From Epiperipatus broadwayi (taxonomy: Eukaryota; Onychophora; Udeonychophora; Euonychophora; Peripatidae), in contig JAQFVV010006312.1 in assembly GCA_028023455.1 (NCBI GenBank), positions 1,922,001 through 1,986,000 of the forward strand: DNA of 64,000 bases, given 5' to 3'. The translations under genes were made by a program, and so were the position numbers. Below the pieces are notes generated by a model. It was not told the origin of the DNA. It did no database searches and worked only from the letters and a program-made list of their open reading frames with translations. Positions within the stretch are counted from its first letter, which is position 1; the number at the start of each line of letters is the position of its first letter. Shown here piece after piece: positions 50,401 through 63,139 of this stretch.

Positions 50401-51760
50401 AAAATTAGAAGAATAGAAACATGGTGGCACAATTTCATGGGTCCATATATTCCTAAAAAATTAACAATATTTTTGAGTCTAACATATCACTACTATATTT
50501 TAAAACCTCCAGATATTTTATTAAGACCTGCAGTCTTTCTTTTTTTAAAATTACACAAAGTGTGTGTGTCTGTATTTCACTAAGTTAGGTATCTAAATTA
50601 GTATATAAAATGGATATATCATTAAATGTCATCATCTCAATTGTTGTATCATTATTCAAATCATGAGCCAAGTACTCTTTCTACATGTTCAAAATATAAT
50701 TATCAACATATAAGATAGTTCTGCTGCTGGATTTTATAAAATTGTGATATAATTTTTCATCTTTATACATGCATTGTAATGCATCAAAAAATATAGTGAC
50801 TATAATCAATAAATGTCCATATCTTTTTTGCAATTTTAATCCACCAATTATTTTAAAGCCTTCTCGTCAGCCAGTAAACTTCTTGTTTTAGATATCTATA
50901 TTTATTATGAACTTCCACATTTTATTTATTATTCTATCAACAGAAAATGCCATGTTTTCTTTTAATCATGTTACTAACAATAACATCATTGTCAGAAAAT
51001 CTGTCATAATTTTTCTTTAGTGAAATTAAAAATAAATATATTTGTATCCATAACTTATTCTTTTGAGACAATTCCATGACTCAGTAGTATAACAATTCAA
51101 AGGTGCAAATTAGCAATTTCAATCTTTAATAGCTGTGGAAATTTAGTACATATAGTAGATACTTTTAAAAAATAAACATCAATTTCCTGTGAATATCATT
51201 GAAATAAAATCCCCTTCCTAATAAATCTATAATCGCTCATCTATCTAACAATCCATGTTTGAAAGTGCATGTATTATAATAATGAACTTCTTGTTTTATA
51301 TTTTACTTTCTAACTATAATGCAATCTATAAAAAGTCATTGCTTGAGTACTGATATATATTTGTTTATTTATAGCAGTTTTTCTTTCTAAACAAAGTATA
51401 TATAATAGTCAATCCTTGTTTATGCAAAAATTCAATAACAGTCCATTTGAATTTATAGTTTTAATACCAATATTTATTAATAGATTTTAGCCAAAATCTG
51501 CTACTTATAACATGTGTAATAAAATTTACAAGAATAAACATTTGATCTTTTAATATTGTTTCTATAATAATCTGTCAGAAAGGAATAAAAGCTTTCTTTC
51601 TCTGAATTCTTTGAATATAAAGTGGAATACACAGGCACTAATAAAAATAAACCTTAGTACCATTGGTGTTAGGCAAATTTCAAGCAATCTATTACTCTGC
51701 AAAACTGTTTTATTTCAATAAAAAATATGATATATTATTTTTTTACCCATCATCTCATAT
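50401..51760. other. Intron 3 DNA, nothing recognised
   Basis: May include more of the decayed LINE, but no further block is clear. Confidence 0.4.
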
Positions 51761-51821
51761 CATTAATATATATATATATATATAATTAATCATTTTTAAT
51801 AATTATATATATGGAATTCTT

Positions 51822-51986
51822 GAATGTGTGGAGTAATCCATTTAAATCAACTTAATAAGAAAGCACTTAACCTAAGACAACTGCCCCAGGTCAAGAGTCA
51901 AAGTAAACTGACACACTGATGCATCCAGTTGTTCTTGGTTAAGTGCTTTCTAATTAAGTGATTTAAATGGATTACTCCACATATTC
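51822..51986. mobile_element. Palindromic MITE-like element
   Basis: GAATGTGTGGAGTAATCCAT at the left end and the complementary ATGGATTACTCCACATATTC at the right end are parts of about 55-60 bp inverted arms that also share AGAAAGCACTTAACC. About 45 bp form the centre. A TA tract lies immediately to the left. Non-coding. Confidence 0.75.
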
Positions 51987-52021
51987 AGATTTTCATCTAA
52001 AGATTCATTAAAAATATTATA

Positions 52022-52700
52022 TTACAATGTGTGTGTATGTATACATATATAGTTACATTCAAAAACAAAATGGAAGCAAATGTCATCAAATTCGCGAATT
52101 TTAACATTAGCAACTTCTCTATTTATTATATTCATTTTATTTCTATTTATTAAAATTGTTTCTTTAATTTTTCTTTTATTATCGTTTCTCTCTTTATGAA
52201 GAATCTTAACACTTTCAATATAAAACTTAAATTTATATTTAGTTGTCTTTTCATGATCCAAGAAAACTTAAGCAGTCATTAAATCATTATTATTTTTACT
52301 TTTTACATGCTTGTATAATAATTCATGTTCTTTTAACATTTTTTCAATACTGCATCTCAATTTGCCCATATATGAAAATATACATCCACAAAAAATTTGA
52401 TATATAACATTATTTTTCTGCTTGACAGGTATAATACTTTTAGAATTACTTATTAACTCATTAACATTATTTGTAACACAAAATGAAACATTAAACACAT
52501 CCTTAAATATATCCTTAAAAATTTCTCTTGAGCTTGAAATATATGGAATAGAAATCCATTTTTTACTATCAATCTTCAATTCCTTTAAATCATTATAACT
52601 CTTTTTAAATTGACATAAAGTATTGTTAATCTGTTAAATCTTATAACCAACTTCAAGTAATTCCTTGGAAAATATTTTAATATTTTTTAATTTTGATGAA
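52022..52700 (-). pseudogene. Penelope-like element fragment, GIY-YIG end
   Basis: Minus strand. 52579-52268 reads KKWISIPYIS, FKDVFNVSFC, then VIYQIFCGCIFSYMGKLRC with KMLKEHELL, the degenerate C-terminal GIY-YIG-type endonuclease of Penelope-like elements (family: Y.I.C..C...YIG.T.R.L..R..EH). A shift leads to 52261-52022 with KFYIESVKILHKERNDNKRK and KETILINRNKMNIINRE, the conserved lysine-rich tail (family: ...ILH.E.N..KR.I.E...I). The upstream reverse-transcriptase domain is missing. It is a 5'-truncated, inactive copy. Confidence 0.72.
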
Positions 52701-53035
52701 TATGATTAATAGACAAGCTGCTAACATTAAAATCTGGGATTCATGGAATTTGAGTTGATGAAGGTTTGCTTCCATTTTGTTTTTTGAATTTAATGGCACT
52801 TGAGAAGGGTTAAGGAATTAGCCAAAAGTACTTTCGTGGATTGAAAGACAGTATATAATAATTAATTATCATTATATTTATTATATGTAATAATAACATG
52901 AAAGACTGAAACCTTTGATTGATTCAATGTCTATATTTTTTCAAATCAATATATGTAATCTTAAAATTAAATATTTATAAATATAGCAGTTAATATGTAA
53001 AGTATAATTTTAAAATTTTTATCCACTTTCAACTA

Positions 53036-53330
53036 TCATCATAGTCTTTGTCAATTAACACATTGAAAGGCTAATCTTTCCACAATTCCGTAATCTTAAT
53101 GTTTTCTGCCTGTCTGTTAATTAAGTCTTGTTTGTATTTGTATATTAGCATAGCTTCCTTTATTTTCCGTTTCTTGTTATTTTTTCAATTTGCAATATTT
53201 TTACATTATTATAATTGAAGTTAAAGTCATAAATACATGACTTATTATGGTAGTAAAAATCGGATACTGAAACATTATTATTTACTTTGCAATTTTGTTT
53301 TGTTTTCTGATACCTTTTTAATAACAATGT
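53036..53330 (-). repeat. Penelope-like element 3' fragment, inverted copy
   Basis: 53036-53330 is the reverse complement of 53785-54075 with scattered differences; landmarks include ACAGACAGGCAG and GTCATGTATTTATG in the latter. It therefore holds the same C-terminal tail and 3' end of a Penelope-like element on the minus strand, head-to-head with the plus copy. Confidence 0.75.
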
Positions 53331-53519
53331 CACATAAAATGGTAGGTTTAAAGTCTTTCTTATTTAAAAATAATAGTCTTTGTAAATATTTATTGGATAA
53401 AGCTAAAAATATTGAAATGTAATCAAATGAATTGTTAAATGTTGTCTACAATTATAATCATATATATAATGTTATTAAAAAAATTAATATGAAATATTAA
53501 GAACATAAATATTAATAAT

Positions 53520-54075
53520 ATTATTGATTCTCCTGCTAATAAAAATATGGATATCAATACCATATATTTCGAATGATCAAGTAAATTTTATAAGGAAAAT
53601 GTATAAAGGTATATGTGACATTGCATTTTATGCACCTCCTACATTAAACAAATTAATAAATAACTCTAAAGATAAAACCTCATTTATAAATAAAAATTGC
53701 ATCATTTATAAATGGATATGTAGGTGTGGTAGCATATATATAGGGGAATCAAGATGCACATTGGAAAAAAGAACTAAAGAGCACTTACTGTTATTAAAAA
53801 GGGTTCAAAAAACAAAACAAAATTGCAAAGTAAATAATTATGTTTTAGCATTCGTTTTTTATGCCCATATAAGTCATGTATTTATGGTTTTAACTTCAAT
53901 TATAATAATGTAAAAATATTGCAAATTGAAAAAAATAACAACAAAAGTAAAATAAAAGAAGCTATGCTAATATACAAATACAAACAAGATTTAATTAACA
54001 GACAGGCAGCAAATATTAAGATAACAGAACTGTGGGAAGGTTAGCCTTTCAAAGTGATAGTTGACAAAGAATATG
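53520..54075 (+). pseudogene. Penelope-like element fragment, GIY-YIG end
   Basis: Plus strand. 53524-53913 reads KIWISIPYIS, YKGICDIAFYAPPTL, then IIYKWICRCGSIYIGESRC and EKRTKEHLLLLKRV. CRCGSIYIGESRCTLEKR is a well-preserved GIY-YIG-type motif (YIGES/T R..LEKR.KEHL) with the two cysteines typical of Penelope-like elements. After a frameshift the tail ILQIEKNNNKSKIKEAML and QDLINRQAANIKITELWEG ends near 54040. No reverse transcriptase is left. It pairs with the inverted copy at 53036-53330. Confidence 0.75.
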
Positions 54076-57000
54076 AGATTATATATATATAAAATAGCTA
54101 TGAACTGTTGATATACAAAATGTTTATTAAATAATAAATTTGAAGTATCCAATATCATCAAAAATTGCAAGTCAGACTTTATAGTGTCATTTTAATAAAC
54201 TTTCAAATAATACTCTTTCTCATATCAATATTAATTTGAAGACAGACAAAAAATGATCTCTATGAAGATAGTAAATCAATTTTTGATATTCAAAGGGTGA
54301 AATGTTATATCAATGATAATCACCATTAAGTTCTGCTCAAACTAGTTCACGGATTCAAATAGCAGTTAAGATGTCAATTTTAATCATTTTAATAACTATG
54401 CAACTAAAAATGAGTGTTACATATACAGTGCTGAGAATATATATACAACCATTTGCAAAGTACTAAACTCTGAATGCACTTATCATAAGAGTAATTTATA
54501 AGTTATTCTTTCTAGAATAATTTTACTAACTTGCAAATAGCATTTTTATAAAAGTTAATTCACCTATCAGAGAAAAATAGACGTCTATTAAATTTCCCAT
54601 TGTTATACAAAGAGTAAATCAATCTTTGATACATCTTGTCTTTTCGATTTACTATCCATATAACAATTTGAATTTAATGGACTATTGTTTGCCATATTGA
54701 TGAAGTAGCATTGATATGAAAACGAGCATTAATGGTATAGCAAGTTTATTAAAGTGACTAGAAAATATGACTTGTAAATTCTTCCAATAATATATTCCTT
54801 TTTAGTTTACTATTCCATATATATATATTGAAGCAGTCGGATCTGAGTTTGATCCTAGCTTCATGACATCTAGCCATAAGCCCACTTCATACGGTCAATC
54901 CATGCTAGTTTTCTTAAAGAAAAACTATTATATAAATGTGTGTTAAAATTAACTAGTTTAACATTTAAATTAATCAATGCTATTAATAAATTCATAATAA
55001 AATTATTCATGAATTTATATATATTATAACTGCATGGATTGGGCGTATATATTTACAAATATTTAAATATATATATTTGTTCTAAAGTTTCATTGTGTTG
55101 GGAATGTTTTATTTTACTTTTAAATAATTTGTTAAAATTTTAGCAATTAAAAGCTACATTCTTTTGATAAGCTTTCAGATTGTCTCTTTCCAAAAACAAT
55201 GGGTAAAGTTTTATTAATTAGAAAAAAATAATTATTTAAAATGTAAGGATGGTTCCTAATTAAAATCATTTTTCTGATTTTAAAAATTCATTTTCTAATT
55301 AGAAAATGAATTCAGAGTTAATGAGTTTGAAAGCCTTATCGAAGGAATGTATCTAAAATCAATTAGTAGAAACTTGTAACATTAAAAATGAAAGAAGCAT
55401 TAGCCCGAAGGCATCAGACACAGTATAAATAGCTCTGAAAAGTTTGGAGAAGAAGCCATCTTTGTTTTAGAGAAGTGCCGTTAAACTCTGTGCATTTTTA
55501 AAATTATGAATTTGAATAGTGTTTCTATCATGGTGAGGGGCTAAACATCAGGAATCTGGTTACTGTGCCTGAAGTCCCCTGAAAATCTTCATTGAAGTTG
55601 CTAAACCTTTTCCGGACCACTCATGCTGCCAAAATCATGAAAAATCAATCAAAATGCTGTTCAAGTAATTTACCAAATGCGCACCTATGTTTTACCAACT
55701 CAGACATGTAAACTAAGGAAGCAGCCCTGGAAGAAATGGTAATATATTTCCAAAATGAACCGTAACTTTCTGGCCAGTTTCCAAACTTTACTTTACACTC
55801 CCTTTAAAAGCTCTTCTCATTTATTAATGTAATTATTCATACAAAGCTTTCTTTTATTTATGCTATATTTAAGTCATGTAATAATTCTCTCAATCTCTAA
55901 TCCTTAGATTTAATTTTCCTTTCTTATGATGGTGGTTCATTTACTGTATTATATATATTTATTGAGTAATTTATTAATGTTATTTACTTTTAAATTATAT
56001 GCCAATAATCCTTCAACTCAATGAGCTTCTTTGTTCCATTTGCCTTATGCAAATAATATAATATTAAGTCTGATAGTAATTCTCACCCATTAGAACTAGA
56101 TTTATACCGTTCTATCAATCATCGAGTCAAAAGAAATTATTAAATATTTGCTATTTTTATAAATGGCTAATAATAAATTATTAGCTCCATTTCTAACCTA
56201 TGTCCCCAGCTCCTTTATCTAATTTATAAATGTTTATATATCCATATTTATGATCTTAAAATGTTTTTGCAAAAGGGCCGATAAAGGAATCAAATAAATA
56301 TATTCTAATTCACATTTCTGTTACTTTCTATCAAGATTCAGGAAGGGCATGATGTTTGGGGCATAATTAATATAATTTTATAAATGCTTTAAAATAATTT
56401 TAGTTAAAGGCTCGTTTGACTTTAATTAATTTGATCAAGTCATTATGTAGAGCATTCTATAATAAATTGGGTTTTATATTCAAACAGTGACTATCAAGTG
56501 ATCATCTTCAAACGTTGCTGATGTAGGGCAATCTTCCACTCCTTAGGCTTGTCGGTGGTGATACTATGGTTATTTTAAATTATGGAGGAAGAAAGCACTT
56601 CCTCCCCCACTTATATTATAATTGGAACACCAAAGGTTCATAGCTACAACTTGGCCTGGCTATGTTCCATGTTTCCAAAAAGGGCAGTAAGACTTGACAA
56701 ATACAAGCCGCCATACTACTTAAATCACCGACAAGCTATTATCTTTCATGTTCATTTTATAGCTCAGAATTCGTCAGCACCGTTACTTCTCTGTTTTAGT
56801 AAAGCCCACTCTTCTGCTTGTAATTCATGATGAAGTGATTTTATTAAAATCGAACAAATTCTTAGTCATCTCTACTTAAATAAGTTTTCTAGTAAAGGTT
56901 AATGCTATGCCCTAAATATGTATCTTGCTATTCATGCATTGATTTGCGAAGGTAAAAATAAATCACATTTTTCCATATAAAATTAGAATAATAATTTCCG

Positions 57001-57355
57001 TCACCACTGAATACCTTTATCTGCCTTTATTTTCTTGTTGGGGCATAGACATATAGACTTCCATAATATTGCATAATACTCATTGACATATAATAGGAAC
57101 TGCCATTCTTATTATAATTATAAACTCTGTTAAGGACTAGAAGTAATCGATATAGTCATCATTTAAAAATTGAACAAAACTATTACTATTATTATTAAAA
57201 TATTTTATAAACACACTTGGTTTCTTAATTCTTTTATTCAATAATTATTTTAATATTAATGCTTGCTGTCGGTATTGGCAACCGAACATATACATATGAT
57301 TCAACTTAAAATTATCTTTAGTTAGTTTATTATCCGATATTAGTGTCAATTCAGG
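54076..57355. other. Intron 3 DNA, nothing recognised
   Basis: No coding exon. 55380-55760 and 56500-56840 are GC-richer than average, and might be old repeats, but I recognise nothing in them. Confidence 0.4.
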
Positions 57356-57360
57356 GGTCT

Positions 57361-57540
57361 CTAATCATCACCAATCATTGAGCTAGTTCCTTGGTGCATA
57401 GCACTGTGCCATCGATTTATATCATCCATTGATATGAGCTGGTGAGTTGGGTTTAAATTCAGTTTAGTTTGAGTTTGGATCCGACTTGCGGTTGAAGGTG
57501 GTGGAGGTTTTTCAACCGGTACAATATATATATATATATG
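57361..57540 (+). repeat. Possible SINE-like repeat with TA tail
   Basis: GGTGAGTTGGGTTTAAATTC resembles a degraded B box. The unit ends AACCGGTACAATATATATAT, like the ends at 17050 (complement) and 9717. No A box is evident. Confidence 0.35.
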
Positions 57541-57955
57541 GAAATAACTACAATTTTTACAAGTACAATACACTAAATTCTTCTTTTGGCTTTTTTCATA
57601 TATATGGTTAAGATACCATAGGAGATTATTGAGAAAAATTTGTAGATGGACATACACGTGGCTTGTATAGCCTATAAGACTGCTTACTGATGTTTCAAGG
57701 CAATCTCTGCTATTACATTTTTAATAATAAATCTCTATTTATTCTGTCCTGAAAAACAATTACCATAATTTTATTGAAACATTAATAAGCTATCTTCAAC
57801 ACCATGCATAATTACAATAGCCACCAACATTCATTTCAATATCATAATTCAAACTTTCATTGCATAAATGAGTCTTGTGTTTGTGAAAAAAACAAAGAAA
57901 AATATCAATATTTACATATATAATAAAATTATATATATATATTTTATCTTTTTAG

Positions 57956-58083
57956 CCAGTTAAAATGATTATGGATAACTGGTTAACCAAAGCTGGATTC
58001 CCATTAGTTACAGTTTCCAACATAGGCAAAATCTATACTTTGAAACAAGAAAAATTTATTAATAAATTTTTTCCAGAAAATAA
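57956..58083 (+). CDS. M1 aminopeptidase exon d
   Basis: This 128-nt exon (42 codons plus 2 nt, so it ends in phase 2) has a polypyrimidine-rich TTTTTAG acceptor and a GTAAGT donor. It encodes PVKMIMDNWLTKAGFPLVTV, the M1 motif 'V..IMD.W..Q.GFP(L/V)(V/L)TV', and ends in a lysine-rich FINKFFPEN segment where the domain III beta-sandwich starts. The motif usually has T or R after W; WL is a mild departure. The following exon is not recognisable before 64000, so the next intron exceeds 5.9 kb. Confidence 0.92.
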
Positions 58084-61000
58084 GTAAGTATTATACTAAA
58101 TTAAAATATTTTGATTAGCTACAGCAGATCATTTATAATATAAATAAAATTAATTCTGAAAATTATGTAAATGATATTTTTATCTATTTTCTCTTTGGGG
58201 TTTTTAGAATTTTTAATAACACATAATGTTGTTTTTTCCCTATCTTTTTGAAGTAAAACAATTTTTGTTTATCATTCAAAAAAAATTGTTTAATTGTACA
58301 CATTTATTTAAATTATTTTATCACACCAGCTCAAGTCTGTTTATTAGCAATCTTTATTTTCTGTCACATTCTATTTTTGATTTTAAGCTTAAGTTCTTAC
58401 ACTTAAATATTTTTGGAAGTTTTTAATAACATAGTTTTTTTGAATATCCATCAACAGAATACTTTAACTAATGTATTATGAAATGGTAAAAAAATAAAAA
58501 ATTACCTGCAACTTTAGTTTCATTGTTATCTCATCATTTTTAATTTTTCTATACACTCGTCTTTGTGTTTTTAACTTGTTTGTGTATGCCTTTGCTTCTA
58601 ATTTATCTGATCTAAGTATATCATCAGAAAGCTAATATCTTTGATTCAGTGATCTAACAAGAAAAATTGGCCCAAAGGCAGAAATTTATGAAATATAGTT
58701 AATAATTGTTTTCATGTGAATATATTTTAATTGCTTCACTATAGATTTTGAAGTTTATGGTCCCTTGGACTGCATGGGCCTGCAAGCATTACCTTCCATT
58801 GTGATTCAATAGTTATACCACTACTTTAAATGCACAATTTTTTTTATATTCTGAATTAATTTATAGAGTAGTAATAACATATACCTCTGCCAAAATTAAA
58901 AATATAGCTTTATATTTTAACTTTAACTTGATTCCAACATAAAGTTTTTTTTATTAGTGAATGTTATTTTTTATTACTTTATGTCTTAAACTGAATTATA
59001 AATATGTTAATATTATAAACATTTAAATATAAAATCCCAATGACACAAACATATAATGTATTAACACCAATAACTTTATTTTAAAAAATGCAGATGTACT
59101 TATTATGAGTACACATGCATACTCTCTCACACACATGCTTATAGATAAGAGTTTAAAAAGAGTAGAATACATTTCAAAAGTGAAATTTCAAAATTGTTTT
59201 TCAGCACTTTCAAGCCATAATCAAAGTATTTTATAGTGAATTTGAGCATGAATTTTATAGTAAAAGCAAATCTCAATTTTAATATAAAAATTTTCTCACA
59301 AAAATGTTAAAAATTATAATATTGATTACTTCTGTTAGGATGATGGTCTGAGAAAAAAAATCCAAAGAAGGGATAAAATGAAACAACTTGTTAAAGTTTT
59401 ACTTAATAAGAGTTTCTGCAGAAGAAGTTAAAGGGTGCATTGCAATAGGTTAAATATATAAACTTAAAGACCAGCATATGATGTTTATGTAGACATATTT
59501 ATGCTTCACAGATAGCCATGTTGCACACAAAAAAGAATGTTGATATTTTAAAATTAAGACAGTTTTGCCTAATATAAAATAGGTTACTGATAAAACTGGC
59601 AATGTTTTACAAAAGTATCTACACTGTTTATACTACTTAAAAAAAAGGAAAATATGTTTTTGTATCTCAAACATAAAATTCCTACTAAATGCAAGGACAT
59701 TTATTAAAACCTAATGCTGTATCATTTTCTATTCATATACTGGATGACCAATTGTAATATTAATATTTGTAAATGTCATCACGCATTTAATGCCAAGAAA
59801 AAATCCACTTCAGCAACTATTTTATCACAATATTAAATTAATAAAACATGGTATTAACTTGTCATAAAACACAAATTCTGGAAAAAAATATCATTGTGAC
59901 AGAGATTAGTAAGAAAAATTATGGACATTTTTAAAAAGTCTAATAACATAAAGGAAAAACATCAATGAAATAAAATTATTTCCATTTGGAAAAATGTTAT
60001 TGGAGAAAAAAACATCATTTAAAACTTCTCTTCTGATGTCTGATAACCTTTGGCATGGAGAGAGAAAAAAGAACAAAGAATTTAAACAGCACATTCTTTT
60101 CATTTAAGAAAGAAGTTCTAATGAAATTAATATGCAAACTAATTTACAGCTTTTATATAATTAAAAGAATTATAATACTAATGTTAGATTATTCTTAATT
60201 TAAACCAGTAATAAAAAATTACACTTAAAGATAAACTATACACAAAGTTCCACATTTTATTTGAATCTGGGACACAACATGTTTTAACACTACCAACAAA
60301 AACAATATTTAAAAATGATGCATCACCAATTTCTTGCAAGTCCAGTAATGTGATATACACACAAAGCAAATTGTAAATATCCTGCATGAGATAATGAAAA
60401 GTGGGTTAAATTAATTGTGTATATTACCAAAAAATAATATCCACTTATTTAATGATTGCAAGGCCATTATTGACAAAAACTTAAAAAATAATAATTATCT
60501 TGAATCTATAATGGGAGAAGTCTTAGCAATAATACAAAACTGCTTGTATTTTATAAAAATAAATCTGCATTAAGATTTTTATCAGATCCCAGTATATGTT
60601 AATCTTGCTAAAGTGTTGATACTTACTATTTATATTTGATATTCAAAGATAATGATTTGTTATTAGGTCTTAATAACAATCTTCATCTAGCAAAGATGGA
60701 TTTACTCCTATGGTAAATGGAAAAATAATTCTATATTTTGACAATATTTGATTCCTAACGCACTTAAAAAAATATACTAATTTGGAGCAAAATTTAAATA
60801 ACCAAATATATGTAGAATAATAAAAAAAAATAATTTAATGAGCCATTTAATCTCAGCAAAATTAGAACTGTTAAAAAAGGCACTTCAACATCAATGAATG
60901 CAAAACAATTATAAGCTTTTCTATGATTTATTCATATGTGAATTTAAAGACTAATGACTTGACATATAATATCAGTGCTATTATAAAATATCCTGCATAT

Positions 61001-61783
61001 GAAGGTGACATACCAAATGCCTATGCATCTAAGACTTCTTTCAATGTTGAGAGCAATTATAATCAATTAGACCCAGGACTATTGGCTGTTATAGTTGTGA
61101 TGAAATGCTTTACAAATATTTATGTGAGTGATTATTCAATATTTATAATATATTGCAAAATAATTTAGTTCTGAGTAAACTTTCGAGATCAAAAGTTTAT
61201 TTTTAAAAATCTAAATTGTCATATAATATGTTGAAAAGCAATATCATCAGTTATGATTTTATATTAATTTATTATAAGGAATAATGATTAATATCATTTT
61301 CAGATGTTCATCAGGGATTGTAAATAAAAATGCATCTTCTAAAAGCATTCTGTAATGGGCAAAAATGTTTATGTTAAAAGAATGTATCTTCTTAGAAGAT
61401 TACACTGTTATTCTTGGTATTAAATTTTATTTATGAAAGTCATCCAAGGATTTCAAAGGCAAAAACATCAGACTATTAAACATGATGGCCAAAGATAAAT
61501 GAGAATCTTGAAAATTCCATCAAGAGTGTAATGAAAAACATATTTGCCCTATAAAAAATGTTTTATGTCCTCAAATAAAAGACTCTGTTGAAACAATCCA
61601 AGGGAAGATTTTTTGCAATAGAAGTTGATATTTTTTAACATTGGACATACAAACTTGCTATATGTACAAATTCACATAACATAATTTACAACTAAAAAAA
61701 AAATACATACCATGGATTATAAAAAAAGTAGCCATTGATTATATTACAGTGTTCTTTCTATTAAATTTATAGTATTCCCCATA
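58084..61783. other. Intron 4 (partial), nothing recognised
   Basis: AT-rich DNA after the exon d donor. I searched for the expected W.IPL-type exon of the aminopeptidase and did not find it. Short open frames (for example 60923-61168) carry no known motif. Confidence 0.5.
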
Positions 61784-61812
61784 GATTAGATTAGATTAGA
61801 TTAGATTAGATT
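61784..61812. repeat. (GATTA)n pentanucleotide repeat
   Basis: Nearly six perfect GATTA units. Confidence 0.95.
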
Positions 61813-62707
61813 TATGGAGGCAAATAGTTTAAAAGAATAGCTCTTTTAAGCAAATGTTGAACACATTGGCCATGCTAAATATCAACAACATGATATTTGA
61901 CACCTCATAGCATCAGCATATAGTATATTACTATGAATAATGCAATGAAGAAAGTCTACAATGGCTCTACTTATAATTAAATGTCTGGAAATACATTTAT
62001 TATTTTCATAGCCAGCAACTAATTTATCCTCAGAAAAAACAGCCCGATCACAGCTTTTTAAAAATGATTATATGGATTATGAAAATTTTTAATGCACAAT
62101 TATCAAGGCAGATATCAGCAATTATTATTCATAATGATTGCAAATGTCAGTCCAAACTGTCCTAGAATTCCCTGATCTTAATTAAAAAAAAAATTCTCCC
62201 CAAAAATTAGAAAGGATCTGAATCTGAGCAAATAACAGTTTTTGAGTATTAAACAGTAAAGCCCAAAAAACTATTAGCAACCACATAAAATTTCATGTAA
62301 AAAGTATTAATAACACCTGCATTAACTAAAAAACAAGAAAACATGTCAGAGCCAAAGACAAGAAACTATTAAAAATTTCAATAAAACAGATCTCATTTAT
62401 TGGAAAGATTTTACCTATTAATAAAAGCTGTTTTAAATGCACTCAGTCTCAGCAGTAAGAAGATAATTTATTAAATGCAGAAGAAATAATATGGAATATT
62501 TGAATATATACATACTTATAATTATGTGCACGATTTGCAAAATAGTATTTCTAGTACAACAGGCAATCTGATCAGCAACGTTTTAAAATAAAATCTTTTT
62601 AAGTGGGTTAGAGCCAAAAACTAAATATATTATTACTCCAAAAGATCAATCATAAATATTTGAGCAAAATTTGATCACTGATTATTTTAACTTTATGAAG
62701 ACAATTC

Positions 62708-62889
62708 ATTCTTAGAATATGATCTTGTTAAGATTGTTTCATAGGAGTTGTAAATTAAATATAAAAATCTGATAAAATTATTTTAAAATAGAAAAGGAAT
62801 TCTTAGAATATGATCTTGTTAAGATTGTTTTATAGAAGTTGTAATGTAAATATAAACATCTGATAAAATTATTTTAAAATAGAAAAGGA
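62708..62889. repeat. 91-bp tandem duplication
   Basis: Two copies (62708-62798 and 62799-62889) starting ATTCTTAGAATATGATC and ending AAAATAGAAAAGGA, with about five differences. Non-coding. Confidence 0.9.
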
Positions 62890-63139
62890 ACTAGCAAAAA
62901 TAAGTAATGAAATATTAAGCACGAAATGTTATGAGTGTAGAATCAATTAGTAATTGAATTCCATTTTGATAAAACTCTCTTAAGGTTTGTGACGCTGGTA
63001 TTAAAGGTTAAAATAAATCAATAAGAAAAAATGTCAGTAAAGAAGTATTATTTTTTATCAGAATCTGCCCTTTTTGTAGATACTAAAAGCAGTATAGACC
63101 TTTCAATTCTTATGTTTTTATGCCTTCATGCTAATCATA

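Noticed and set aside
53000-53052. GATGATAGTTGAAAGTGG near the Penelope-like 3' end (minus strand) as a hammerhead
   Set aside because: The core lacks the first C of CTGATGA in the right place and there is no room for stem II; too degenerate to call.
58610-58650. CTGATGA on the minus strand near 58630 as a hammerhead
   Set aside because: No GAAA and no paired stems follow. The same holds for CTGATGA words near 7420, 7768, 33185 and 1729.
60923-61168. 81-residue open frame as a further aminopeptidase exon
   Set aside because: No match to the C-terminal domain, and splice sites in the required phase are absent.
61784-61812. Telomere-like repeat
   Set aside because: The unit is GATTA, not TTAGGG or TTAGG, and only about six copies occur; an ordinary microsatellite.
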